Part shown: positions 10,508-20,400 of the stretch, in pieces
How positions within the stretch are numbered: position 1 is the first letter of the stretch
How the letters are laid out: every line of letters begins with the position of its first letter
Source of the DNA: Ceratopteris richardii
Lineage: Eukaryota > Streptophyta > Polypodiopsida > Polypodiales > Pteridaceae
Length of the DNA stretch: 64,000 nucleotides
Assembly: GCA_020310875.1 (NCBI GenBank)
Contig: CM035435.1
Span: forward strand, 70,028,955 to 70,092,954
Direction: 5' to 3'
Notes under the pieces: model-generated
Seen by the model: only the letters and a program-made list of their open reading frames with translations
Told to the model about the DNA's origin: nothing
Databases searched by the model: none
Program-made: the position numbers and the translations under genes

Positions 10508-10640
10508 ATTCAAAGCGTGATCTAAGTAGGTCACTCTGCCTAGGCTATCAGGATCTTTGAACTCATATATCATGATTGTTCCTACCTCATTCGGCTGATC
10601 AAATCTATACCTCCAAAAGGCCTCATCAGTCTCTCGGTTC
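10508..10640 (-). other. Unmatched segment at the Gypsy B deletion junction
   Basis: About 130 bp, open in frame, encoding a stretch that starts RETDEAFWRYRFDQ and ends near VTYLDH. It joins gag (SIDLLLN) to RNase H (AERNY). It is absent from the corresponding places in C and D. It could be filler DNA from the deletion or a gag segment lost elsewhere. Confidence 0.6.
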
Positions 10641-11067
10641 AGGAGTAGATCTATGCTCTTATTGTCTTGGGAAATCCACTCTGGTGTGATAATCCTAGTG
10701 AGAACAGATTTGCCTCGGGGGGTTCTAGGTTCTACACCCATGTTTCCTTGCTCCAGGTCACCTAAATCCGTTTCCGGGATCATGTTTCCAAATTCGTCTG
10801 TCCTATCTGGATGACTGGTGACTACATATATGGTTCCTTCTTTGTCCAAGTATGCTCCATTTTCAAACTTGACAGCTGAGTGTTCTAGTCCAATGGATTG
10901 GTCAGGGTTTTTAATCTGGACCACTGATCTTCCTAGGCCGTCCTCATGATGCTAGCACCTAGTCGGTTGGTCCTAAGGTATTCCAGCTGCGTCTTGTAGG
11001 GGCCTTCTACCCTATGTAAGTATGGCACACCTGAACTTCGTGTAGGTCTCTTCATATTGTGGGACAT
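10641..11067 (-). pseudogene. Gypsy B gag N-terminal fragment
   Basis: ATG at 11067 (MSHNMKRP) corresponds to MSYNMERP of C at 29527. It continues through GPYKTQLEYLRTNRLGA, then a 1-nt deletion relative to C shifts frame near 10935. The new frame resumes with IKNPDQSIGLEHSAVKFENG and runs to SVLTRIITPE. About 140 codons of gag remain; the capsid core and zinc knuckles are deleted. The earlier ATG in the same frame (11124) is not shared with C, so I choose 11067. Confidence 0.85.
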
Positions 11068-12944
11068 CTTTGACTCACTAGTTTCAAAGTTAGGGTAGAA
11101 TAATGGCTCAACTGCTGGGCCCAAGACCTAGCAGTATGATTAACACTAGCCTCTGAAGACCTAAGACTTTGTCTATCTCTTCCTAGGTGTCGTCATGATC
11201 TAAGGTTCATATGCCTATTTGAGCAATCCCAATTTTTACCCAAGGTACAATCTCATTGCTGAGTTCTTTTGTATCAGTCACTTGATTCTTTTTAGTTGAT
11301 TATTGTGGTTATGATCTTGTCTGATATCACGTCGTCAGGAACACTTGAGTTAATTTCCGCACTCGAATGTTGATCGTCTCACGTTAAGTTCTTTTCCTTT
11401 AAAGTTGTCGGTCACACACAGGTTATCTCTTGACTTGAACTTGATTTCTTAGATAGTCTTGACTTGTCTCGTGCCTATCATTGCCCTGACTTACTTCTAG
11501 CACTACTCGCACTTAGCCTAAGCTAGAAACGGATAGAGGGTGTTGAGAATATTCCAACCTCGCTTGCTGATCCCTTGTCCTGTGGTGCTCAAGAACCCGG
11601 TTCTCAAGCTTGCAAAAAGCCCTTGCTCTGGATGCCTTCAAGAGCTCTCAATGGACCTGTAAGAGTCTCAAGGTTAGCTCAAGACTTAAATTCAAATGAC
11701 GGGCAGATCACTTTCATGCATGCAATTCACAAACAAAATTTCCCTTTGCCTTTATGGAAAACAAGCCCAAGGATCCTTCAGCTTTCCTACCCCAGGGTAT
11801 GGTGAACTTCAAAATACGCTATCTAATAATCCTGATATTAATTTTACCAACGAGCTTTCCAACAAGCCTAAGATCACCCCGAACAAATTTCGTATGAGAA
11901 AGTTATGCCAGTTTAGGGTTCTGGGGCTAAAACAGGGTTCAAACATGCTGACAGTTGGACTTTTCTCGAAACATTAGTGTAGGGACTTCACAAATCACTA
12001 ATGGCTTGACAAGTATACCCAAAAATTACCCCAAAGACTTGGAAATAGAACCCTAGAATTTTGGCCGAAAAAGCCTGTCAATCGCGATCGATAGGTCTGT
12101 CAATCGCGATTGACAGAGGTGTCTGTCGGTCGCAATTGACACGTCAGTCGCGATTGACAGTGTCAATCGCGATTGACAGAGTCGGTCGTGGGTCTTGTCA
12201 ATCGCGATCGACGGTGTCAATCGCGATCGACACTTTTTCCGCGAATTTCACCGTGATTTTAGTCGATCGGGGATGTGTCCGTCGCGATGGACACGTGGAA
12301 ACGCGAGAAATTCAATCAATCGTGGATTTTCAGTCGGTCGCGATCGACGGTGTCAATCGCGATTGACTGAATCCTACGCGACAGTCTGTCGGTCGTGAGG
12401 TCTGTTGGTCACGATCGACAGGGTCTGTCGATCGTGGCTGTCGATCGCGATCGACAGTGTCGGTCGCTATTGATCGAAAAACACGGAATTTTTTAGTTTT
12501 GTTTAGTGATTTGGAATGTGCTCTTCATGTGTACTAAGATGGTGCACTTTGTTTTACCAAAAGGTGAAATTTTTTGTCGATCGCGATCGACAGATGTCTG
12601 CGCCACAGAGACAGTTTCGAGCTTGTCCGTACCTGCGTAGCCTGTTGGACAGGGTGATAAGACAACAACCTGCAAGAGTGCTCAAGAAACAAGCAAAAAA
12701 TCCAAGCACACAAGTCGCTCTCTCGCTCTCTCTCACAAGTGGAATGAGGGAAATGGGAGGTAGAAGGTGATATGATCAAAAACCGAAATTTTTGCGGTGA
12801 TGGAGATGGAGATCGGATATGGTGAGGATGATGGTGGTGATGATGATGGTGAGGTAAGAAAAAGAAAAATAAGAAAAAGTAAAGAGATTACCTACAACGC
12901 CAACGTCACAACTCTATACCATCACACGCTTGTCCTCAAAGCTC
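11068..12944 (-). other. Gypsy B 5' leader (about 1.9 kb)
   Basis: Untranslated leader between primer site and gag. It holds the palindrome array (12070-12600), a donor-like site GATG|GTATAG (GT at 12918-12919) and, nearer gag, sequence homologous to the C leader at 28700-29520. I see no gene in it. Confidence 0.8.
12070..12600 (-). repeat. Palindromic repeat array in the Gypsy B leader
   Basis: About 16 units of a palindrome with core ATCGCGAT flanked by GTC and GAC. Perfect 20-bp palindromes occur at 12097-12116 (CTGTCAATCGCGATTGACAG) and 12438-12457 (CTGTCGATCGCGATCGACAG); a 16-bp one lies at 12576-12591. Other units carry one or two changes. Spacing is irregular (about 17-60 bp) and the region is unusually CpG-rich for this window. 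Confidence 0.92.
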
Positions 12945-12964
12945 GATCCCCGGCAATGGTGCCA
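12945..12964 (-). promoter_or_regulatory. Primer binding site of Gypsy B (tRNA-Asp type)
   Basis: The minus strand reads TGGCACCATTGCCGGGGATC, close to the complement of the tRNA-Asp 3' end including CCA. It lies 8 nt downstream of the 5' LTR end. Confidence 0.88.
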
Positions 12965-12972
12965 AAAGTTGG

Positions 12973-13687
12973 TGTACCTCAGTGATGAGTAGCACCTCCT
13001 TTAATGTCAATCCGGGAAGACGTGAGGATGGTATGATGCCTCGAGCAAGTGAAGGCACAAGTGCGTGAGTGAGAAGCACACAAACATGCACACACATACA
13101 CACACACACGCACACAAGGTAAGACCAAGAGAGAGAAGCATGGAGTTCTTTTAGATTACTTCAAGAGTGCTCATACAAGTTCAATTCTATTACAAGCTAA
13201 CCTAAAAAATGAGCTCTCTAGCTCTATTTATAGTTTTTGACTAGTTTTTGGCCTTGTCCAGACCTAGTGTCTGGCCTAGTTAAAAATTAGGTTCTCTGGC
13301 CTATTTGGAGGTTTAAACGGAGTCTAAAAAATGTGAAAACTGATAGGTAGGTACTTCTAAAGCTCCTCAAGCTCAAGGATTCCTTGGCTTGCACAAAATG
13401 GAGCTACAAAAATATGAAATGGTATTTACAATGGTTTTAAGTGATGAAAATCACTATTTTTGTAGGGATTTCTTCTAACATTTTGACATACATTTCCTGG
13501 AGCTCCCTACTTGCTTCTTCTTCTTGTGGGTCCACCTCTTAGATATGCTTTAGCTTCATGAAAAAAATAAATGGCCTACTTGCCAGATCTTCATTGACTA
13601 CTCTGTCTGCTTGTGCCTTCTCTGCGCTCCGACTCCCTTCGTTGACTTCCTTGTCTTGTGAGTCCTTCAGTTCCTTGGCTGCCAACA
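12973..13687 (-). repeat. 5' LTR of Gypsy B
   Basis: About 715 bp, minus strand TGTTGGCAGCC to ...GTACA. TATAAATA lies at 13225-13232 (minus), followed by AGAGCTAGAGAGCTC, the likely core promoter. A CA/TG microsatellite lies downstream of it. It is nearly identical to the 3' LTR at 2289-3004. Confidence 0.93.
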
Positions 13688-14016
13688 TGAGCTCTCTAGC
13701 TCTATTTATAGTTTTTGCCTTGTTTTGACTAGTTTCACATTTTGTGACTGACATTAAAAAATAGGTTCTACATCTAATTTGAGGTACCTAACACCTTCCA
13801 AAAATTATGAAAATTGGTATGAGCTACCTAGTTAGACTCCTCAAGCCCAAGGACTCCTCGACTTGCACAAAATGGAGTTGTACATGTCGTAATCGGATGT
13901 ATGTACATATATTACATTGTTTTAGTGATAAAAACCACTTTTTGGATTATGAAGTGACCTATGTGCTTCCTCTGTGTCTGTTACGAGATCCTGTACTTGG
14001 TCCTATGCCGTGAACA
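13688..14016 (-). repeat. Gypsy E 5' LTR, part 2 (U3 side), starting with the B target duplication
   Basis: The first 5 bp are the right copy of B's TGAGC duplication. The rest is the upstream part of E's LTR, with TATAAATA at 13703-13710 (minus), so B inserted between E's TATA box and its presumed start site. The outer end is placed at 14016 from TGTTCACGG on the minus strand; this boundary is an estimate. Confidence 0.75.
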
Positions 14017-14246
14017 AGGGGATTCCACCTAAAAGTTCCTTCAACTTAGGGGAATATTATCTAAGTGATTTCTCCATTTTTAGATGCTTGGTTGGCACAT
14101 AACAAGGCCGTGAGAGATTTTACCTTCTTGTGATTTTTGCATTTCAACTATTACAAGAGATAGTTTCTATGGGTTCTCTCATTGAGAGTACAAAATAATG
14201 TTATTATATCAATGATGATCAAGCACTAGGCTTGGATAAAGATGCA
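14017..14246 (-). repeat. Probable 3' LTR remnant of Copia G
   Basis: A purine run GAGGGGGAGCTA on the minus strand (about 14250-14262) lies downstream of Copia G RNase H, as a polypurine tract would. The 230 bp beyond it are therefore the likely 3' LTR, cut at 14016 by Gypsy E. No second copy is in the window to confirm the ends. Confidence 0.5.
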
Positions 14247-14409
14247 CCAATAGCTCCCCCTCAAGCCTAGCATGCTTGAGTCTTCATTCTTCCTTGATTT
14301 CCATCAATCCAATCATGCCTTTGAACCTGCTTAGCTTGATACTGTCCAATAGTTAACATGTCTGCACATTGAAGATTAGCAGACACATATCTTAATTGAA
14401 TGTCCTTGC

Positions 14410-15897
14410 TCAACAATTCTCTCTTACATAGTGATAGTGGACTTCTATATGCTTTGTTCTAGCATGGTAAATAGGATTCACTGCTAAGTGAAGTGAGCTA
14501 GTCTTATCACCAAAGATATGAGGAGTTAGAGTATGTAACCCCAAATATGAGTACAAGCATTTCAACCATATTGTTTCTTGCGTTGCATTGGCCAATCCTT
14601 TGTATTCAGCCTCAGTAGATGATAAAGCAACAGTAGGTTGCTTCTTTGAAGACCATGAGATCAACTTGAACCTACAAAAGACAAATAACTTGATGTAATC
14701 TTCCTATCATCCTTGCGCAATCTGAATTTGAGTAGAGTTTTAGATCAATTTTTGATGTGAAGGGGTAGTAGAGTCCTTCATTGATGGTGCCCTTCAAGTC
14801 TTCCATATGTGGCTTCGTTGGCTTTTGCATGAATTGACTAAGTATGCTAACACTATGGCACATGTCCACCCTTGTGAGAGTTGCATAGTTCAAGCTTCCT
14901 ACCAAACTTTGATAGCTTGCGATATCATCAATGAGTTCTGCCTCATAAGCACTTAGCTTATGATTCATTTCCATGGGTGTACCTGCACACTTAGTATTTT
15001 CCGTCTTGAATTTAGAAAGCATATCATGTACATACTTCCTTTGAGTGATGTATATACCAGAATCTATATAAACAAGTTCAACTCCAAGGAAATATGCGAG
15101 ACTATAATTATGATGTCATGAACATACACATAGAGATATATAACCTCTGATCCATTCCTTTTGATGAATAATGATATATTTTCTTTGCTAGCCTTGAAGC
15201 CTTGGTCCTGCAAGTAGGTTACTAACCTGTGGTTCCAAGCTCTTGGAGCTTGCTTCAAACCATACAAGGCCTTTCTCAATTTGCACACATAATTGGGATG
15301 ATGCACATCTTCATAGCCAGGTGGTTGTACCAAATAGACTTGTGAAATCCTTCCATTGAGAAATGCATTTTTTACATCTAATTGATAGAGCTTCCAATTC
15401 CTAGATGCAACAATGCTAAGTACTCTAATGGCAGGCATTTTTGCTACACGTGAGAAGGTCTCTTCATAGTCTATTCCATGGGTTTGAGCAAACCCCTTGG
15501 CTACTAACCATTTCTTATGTCTATTGATACTACCATCTAGATTTCTTTTAACTTTATAAATCCATCTTGATCCAATTACTTTCATTGATGGTTTGCTAGG
15601 AACAAGTTCCCATGTGTCATTGTTCGTGAGAGCTTCCATTTCTTCACCCATTGCTTCTCTCCACTCCTCCTTGCTTTGAGATTCTTCATAAGATTAGGTT
15701 CTTCATGGTTGAGACCCTTAGCCATATAGATTGAATGCTTTGTGACCAAAGATGCATCAAACTCATATCTTTTTGGCTTGTTCTTTTCCCTCATTGATCT
15801 TTTGACTGGTTGAAGAGAGCTTTCTAAACCATGATCTATGTCTTGCACCTTAGCTTTCCCTTTGCTCTTCCATAGCTTCAATTTATCCAGCTCTATC
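14410..15897 (-). pseudogene. Copia G reverse transcriptase and RNase H, broken
   Basis: In minus-strand order: a linker and the RT start (15941-15582 region), RT proper (15651-15064) with MEALTNNDTWELVP, KNAFLNGRI and LYGLKQAPRAW, a decayed catalytic box (YVHDIIII in place of YVDD), then 15022-14672 with the GTPMEMNHKL and QSLVGSLNY blocks, and RNase H (14664-14410) with SSTEAEY and ARTKHIEVHYHYVRE. The pieces lie in different frames and are separated by stops. The Asp-to-His change in the catalytic box alone would disable RT. Confidence 0.88.
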
Positions 15898-15902
15898 ATG
15901 TC

Positions 15903-16199
15903 TGTTACCGTTAGTGTCCATGTGAAAGGCCAAATGGCCACCGGACACTTCTTTGTATATGTTATTTAATAAAACATATAGTGGCCTGGTCAGTCACAGA
16001 CTGTAAGTTCGCCCGCATTTGTAAGACCTAAGAATTCTGTCTTTGTGCTCCCTGTGTACTGTGTTTTGTGCGTATTCTACAGCCTCTGTGCGGAGTATTG
16101 CGCGCGGCGTCAGGAGCTTGGTTTTCTACTCCGAGCATATCGTCGTGGAGATCTGGGGAAAAAGAGTGCAGTGCGGTGCATCGTCATCGAACTACTTCA
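15903..16199 (+). repeat. 5' LTR of Copia H
   Basis: 297 bp, TGTTACCGTT ... CTACTTCA. Same length and ends as the 3' LTR at 21612-21908. Confidence 0.97.
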
Positions 16200-16200
16200 C

Positions 16201-16214
16201 TGGTATCAGAGCAG
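16201..16214 (+). promoter_or_regulatory. Primer binding site of Copia H (initiator-Met tRNA)
   Basis: TGGTATCAGAGCAG lies two bases after the LTR end; this is the standard plant Copia site complementary to the 3' end of initiator tRNA-Met. Confidence 0.95.
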
Positions 16215-17416
16215 TTCGAGGCAAAAAGCTTTGTTGCTTTTGTGCGAGCGAAGCGAGCACCCCACCCCCCCAGGCTTTCTCCAAGGCGGCGACTAAGGCG
16301 GCGACCAAGGCATAGACCTTGGCATACCTTGTCATCCGAGTCACCGAAGTCACCGTTGGCGCCGTTGGCTGCACGCGAGGGAGGACCTCAACGATCAAGG
16401 AATATAGAGGTTCCCGGTACTTCCCGGGAGGTCACCCATCCCAGTACTGTTCCCCCCAAAGCTCGCTTAACCGTGGAAATTTCTTGCCACTAAGCCACAC
16501 TCTTGTGGTGTTTGAAGAAGGGGAAAGACTAAGGTTGACATTACCTTGAACAAGTTTTGGTCCCTCAAAGCTTCAATTTTGCTTTTAAAGCCTATTTCTG
16601 AAGCAATTTTGGGGTGTTTTTGGAGCCATTTCGGAGTACTTTCGCACGTAGTTCTCTTCACACAAGTCCAAGAACATCAAGAAGAGTGTTCCTGTACTTC
16701 TCAGACAATAAATATCAACCTTTGGGGCTATATTTTCAGCCACACTCGTAAAACTACAGGTTTCTCGAGGGGTTTTCAGTTTTGGTGGGAGCAGTCGTTG
16801 CAAATTTATGCAGGTTTTTAAAGCCTAAAACATCAGAGTTGACAGACACTTGCAGGTGTTATTGGCTAGTTTTTGGGCTGTGTATTCAGCCTTTTAGTGT
16901 CATTTTACTGCATATATTGAGCACATACACACCATGTACGCTTCTGTGGATACCGCTTATGTACGTCCATGTGGGCATTGATATAGCGGTTACGTTCTTT
17001 GCATAAAGCCTTTTACGTTTGATAAAGAGGGTCGTGGTGAGGTTTTCTTAACTGGGAGACACCCAGATGTCGGGGTCTCTTTGGTGATGCAGGTGGAAGA
17101 CTTACCCAGCCTCGCCATAGGAGATGTATGATAGTTGTTCATAGGTGCTCGATAAGCCTAGTTGGCTTCTATTGGGTAACTGATTATATGCAGTGGAGTC
17201 AGTGATTCACTATGCAGGTAGACATGTCAGTACTTGCAGTTTTATGATACTTTGACACTGGTCATATGCTAATTTTGCAGAGGATACTCTGGCAAAATTT
17301 TTCCAGATTTCTGGTTTAGTCAACTATATAGTGGTCGATTTACTCCTTGATACACTTATTTGTTGGTGTTTGGACTCTTCTAGCTCCATTATCATTCTAT
17401 TCAATTCTCTACAATC
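16215..17416 (+). other. Copia H 5' leader (1.2 kb)
   Basis: An unusually long leader between primer site and gag ATG. Apart from the antisense 5S-like segment (16399-16482) I recognise nothing in it. Short ORFs here have no recognisable product. Confidence 0.8.
16399..16482 (-). pseudogene. 5S rRNA-like segment, antisense within the Copia H leader
   Basis: The minus strand matches the 3' half of plant 5S rRNA, which holds the internal Pol III promoter: GTTAAGCG(A)GCTT (box A region, 16464-16471 and on), AGTACT(G)GGATGG (intermediate element), and GGATGGGTGACCTCC (16427-16441) with CGGGAAGT (box C region), then a looser match to the 3' end ...ATTCC. The 5' half of 5S is not recognisable. 5S-derived promoters are known in Cassandra TRIM LTRs; here the segment lies in an internal leader and on the opposite strand to the element. 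Confidence 0.85.
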
Positions 17417-20400
17417 ATGGCATCAGAGGTCTCAGGCACATCCGGTGGATCAGGGTCTAGTGCTAGCGTTCCGAGGAGGAGCTATAACTTGCAGGGCAAA
17501 GACCATTTTGAGATCCGAAAATTTGATGGCACAAACTTTGCTCTATGGAAGAATCAGATTAAAGATGTGCTGATTCAAAGAAGGCAATGGAAGCCAGTAA
17601 ATGGGATTTCAAAGAAGCCTGCTGACATGGATGAAGATGATTGGGATGAGTTAGATGAAATGGCCAGGTCTACCATTCGCTTGCACCTGGCAGATAATGT
17701 TTACTTTACAGTATTAGACTGTGAAAGTGCAGAGGAGCTTTGGAAGAAGTTATGCAATACATATGAAAAAGAGACGGCATCAAATAAAGTATATCTGATG
17801 AGAAAATTATACGACCTTTGTATGAAGGACACAGATAGTGTTGCTGCTCATCTAAATGAGTTTGATGCCATATTCTCCCAGTTACAGGCTCAGAAAATGG
17901 ATATGGACAATGAAATGAAAGCAGTATTGCTGTTATGCACCCTGCCATCATCATGGGATACATTTTGCACAGCTATTAGCAATAGTGCACCAGGTGGTAA
18001 ACTCGTCTATGATGACATATGTGGAGCACTCTTGAGTGAGGAGATTCGTAGAAAATCTATGGTTGGCACTCATAGTGGAGATGCATATAATGTTCGTGAT
18101 TCTTACCAAGGAAAGAATCAACAACGTGGCAGGAGCAAGAACAAGGAAAAGAATGGTCAACGGAATAAGAGCAGAAGTAAATCAAGGAAGAGGGATATTG
18201 AATGCCATTATTTTCATAAGAAAGGACACATGAAGAAAGATTGTTATGCATTAAAGAATGCTAAAGGTAAAGGACAGAATGTTGATGGGCATGTTAAACA
18301 GTTACCTGCACCATCTACTTCGACTGTGAAGATTGAAGAAATTAATGCTATTTCTGATGATGCTGATGTGTTGACACTTGATAGTACTGTGCCATCTGAG
18401 GCACTTATGGCTGATTCTCTTTCCCACACCTGGCTGCTAGATTCTGGTGCTTCTTTCCATGTGAGACCACATAGAGAATGGTTCTCTAATTATGCAGCAA
18501 AGTCTCTTGGTACCGTGAGACTTGGTGACTCTTACCAGTGTGATGTTGTGGGGATTGGAGATGTGGTTGTGCAGTTCATTGACGGTTCAAAATTTACTAT
18601 GCATAATGTACGCCATGTACCTCAGTTATCACGCAGTTTGATGTCAGTTGGTCAACTTGATGACCTTGGTTACAAGGTGGTCTTCTATGCTCAGTCCTTT
18701 CGTATATCAAAGGGCAATATGGTTATCGCAAAAGGAAGGAAAGTTGGCTCACTTTACCCTTTATTTGTATCACAGAAAGAACACTTGTTAGCTGTTACTG
18801 AACAGCCTATGGCTTGTATTTGGCATGGTCGTTTGGGCCATATATCTCGTAGTGGAATGGAAAATCTTTCTCGTTCTGGCTACTTACCTGTGTTATCTTT
18901 CTTTGATTTTTCATTTTGTGAGCATTGTCAATATGGAAAGCAAACCAGAAATGTGCATAAAACACACATTGACTCTTCAATTCAGCCTTTAGATCTTGTT
19001 CATACAGATGTGTGTGGTCCTATGCCCACTAGGTCCTTAGGTGGTTCTCTTTACTTTGTCACTTTCATAGATGACGCTACTAGAAAAGTCTGGGTATATC
19101 CTATCAAATCGAAGGATGATGTATTCCCTACTTTCAGAAAATGGCTTGCTTCAATTGAGACTGAAAAAGGAACTAAGCTTAAGGCTTTACGTTCAGATAA
19201 TGGGGGTGAGTATACCTCACATGAATTCAGCCTTTTCTGTCAGTGTAGAGGGATTGGTAGAGAGTTTACAGCTCCTTATACCCCAGTACAGAATGGTGTA
19301 GCTGAGAGGATGAATAGAACTATTCAAGATAGAGTAGTCTCTATGTTGCATCATGCAAACCTCTCACAAGGTTTTTGGGCAGAAGCAGTATTGACTGCAG
19401 TTCATGTGATTAACCTTTCACCTAGTACTGCCAAAGGTCTGAAAGTGGCACAAGAGTTATGGACAGGGAAACCACCATATTATGATCATCTTCGAGTTTT
19501 TGGGTGTGAAGCATATGTTCATATACCCAAGAATCTTAGACAGAAGTTGGACCATAAGTCAAAGAAATGCATTTTTCTTGGATATGGTCGAGAAGGACAA
19601 TTTGGATATCGCTTATGGGATCCTGAAACACGGTCAGTGATCAGAAGTAGTGATGTCATTTTTAATGAGTCTAAGATGCATAAACAGCCGATTAAGGAGG
19701 TTGAAGTGAGAAGAGTGGTGTTTGAGGATACTAGTCCTCCGGTTAGCATGCATAAAAATGCTGCACATAGGGATGTTCAAGAGAATGTCCATTTAGATCA
19801 GTCTGCACATGTTCCTGTTCAGCAACCATTGAGACGTTCTGCACGTGTCTCATATCCACCTGATAGATATGTTCCAGGTTTAGATTTTGTTATGCTAACA
19901 GATGCCGGTGAGCCCTCTTGCTACAAAGAGGCTATGCAGACAGAGGATCATGTCAAGTGGGAGCGTGCCATGAAGAGTGAGTTGGATTCTATTCACAAGA
20001 ATGGTACTTGGGACTTAGTACCTTTGCCAAAGGGCAGGAAAGCTTTACCATGTAAATGGGTATATAAGCTGAAATTCACATCAGATAGTGCTTCTCCAAA
20101 ATATAAAGCACGACTTGTTGCAAAGGGTTTTAAGCAACAACATGGTGTTGATTTTGAGGAAATCTTCTCTCCAGTGGTCAAGATGACTACTTTGCGCATG
20201 TTGCTTGGATTCGTTGCAATGGAGGACTTAGAGCTAGTCCAAATGGATGTGAAAACAGCTTTCTTGCATGGAGATCTTACACATGAGATCTATATGGAAC
20301 AACCAGAGGGTTATGTAGTTCCTGGCAAGGAAAGTCTAGTTTGTAAGCTCAAGAAGAGCTTGTATGGACTTAAACAGTCTCCTAGACAATGGTACCAAAA

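Larger units (their letters stand above)
2289..13687 (-). mobile_element. Gypsy element B, complete ends, large internal deletion
   Basis: An 11.4-kb minus-strand element bounded by two LTRs of about 716 bp and a TGAGC duplication. In element order: 5' LTR (13687-12973), primer site, leader with palindrome array, gag N-terminus, a deletion removing the rest of gag, protease 1, RT and the start of RNase H, then the rest of RNase H, integrase, protease 2, WVPK tail, accessory gene, polypurine tract and 3' LTR (3004-2289). Several in-frame stops make it non-autonomous. Its pol is nearly identical in sequence to those of C and D, while its accessory gene and LTR are far more divergent. Confidence 0.93.
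14017..15902 (-). mobile_element. Copia element G, 3' part
   Basis: The RT/RNase H end of a degenerate minus-strand Copia element. It is separated from its 5' part (21914-23935) by the clean insertion of Copia H at ATGTC (15898-15902 and 21909-21913). Confidence 0.9.

Noticed and set aside
12061-12480. Short ORFs rich in SIAIDR and SQSRLT repeats
   Set aside because: They are translations of the palindrome array, not proteins.
16399-16482. Functional 5S rRNA gene
   Set aside because: Only the 3' half is recognisable and it has several changes in conserved positions.
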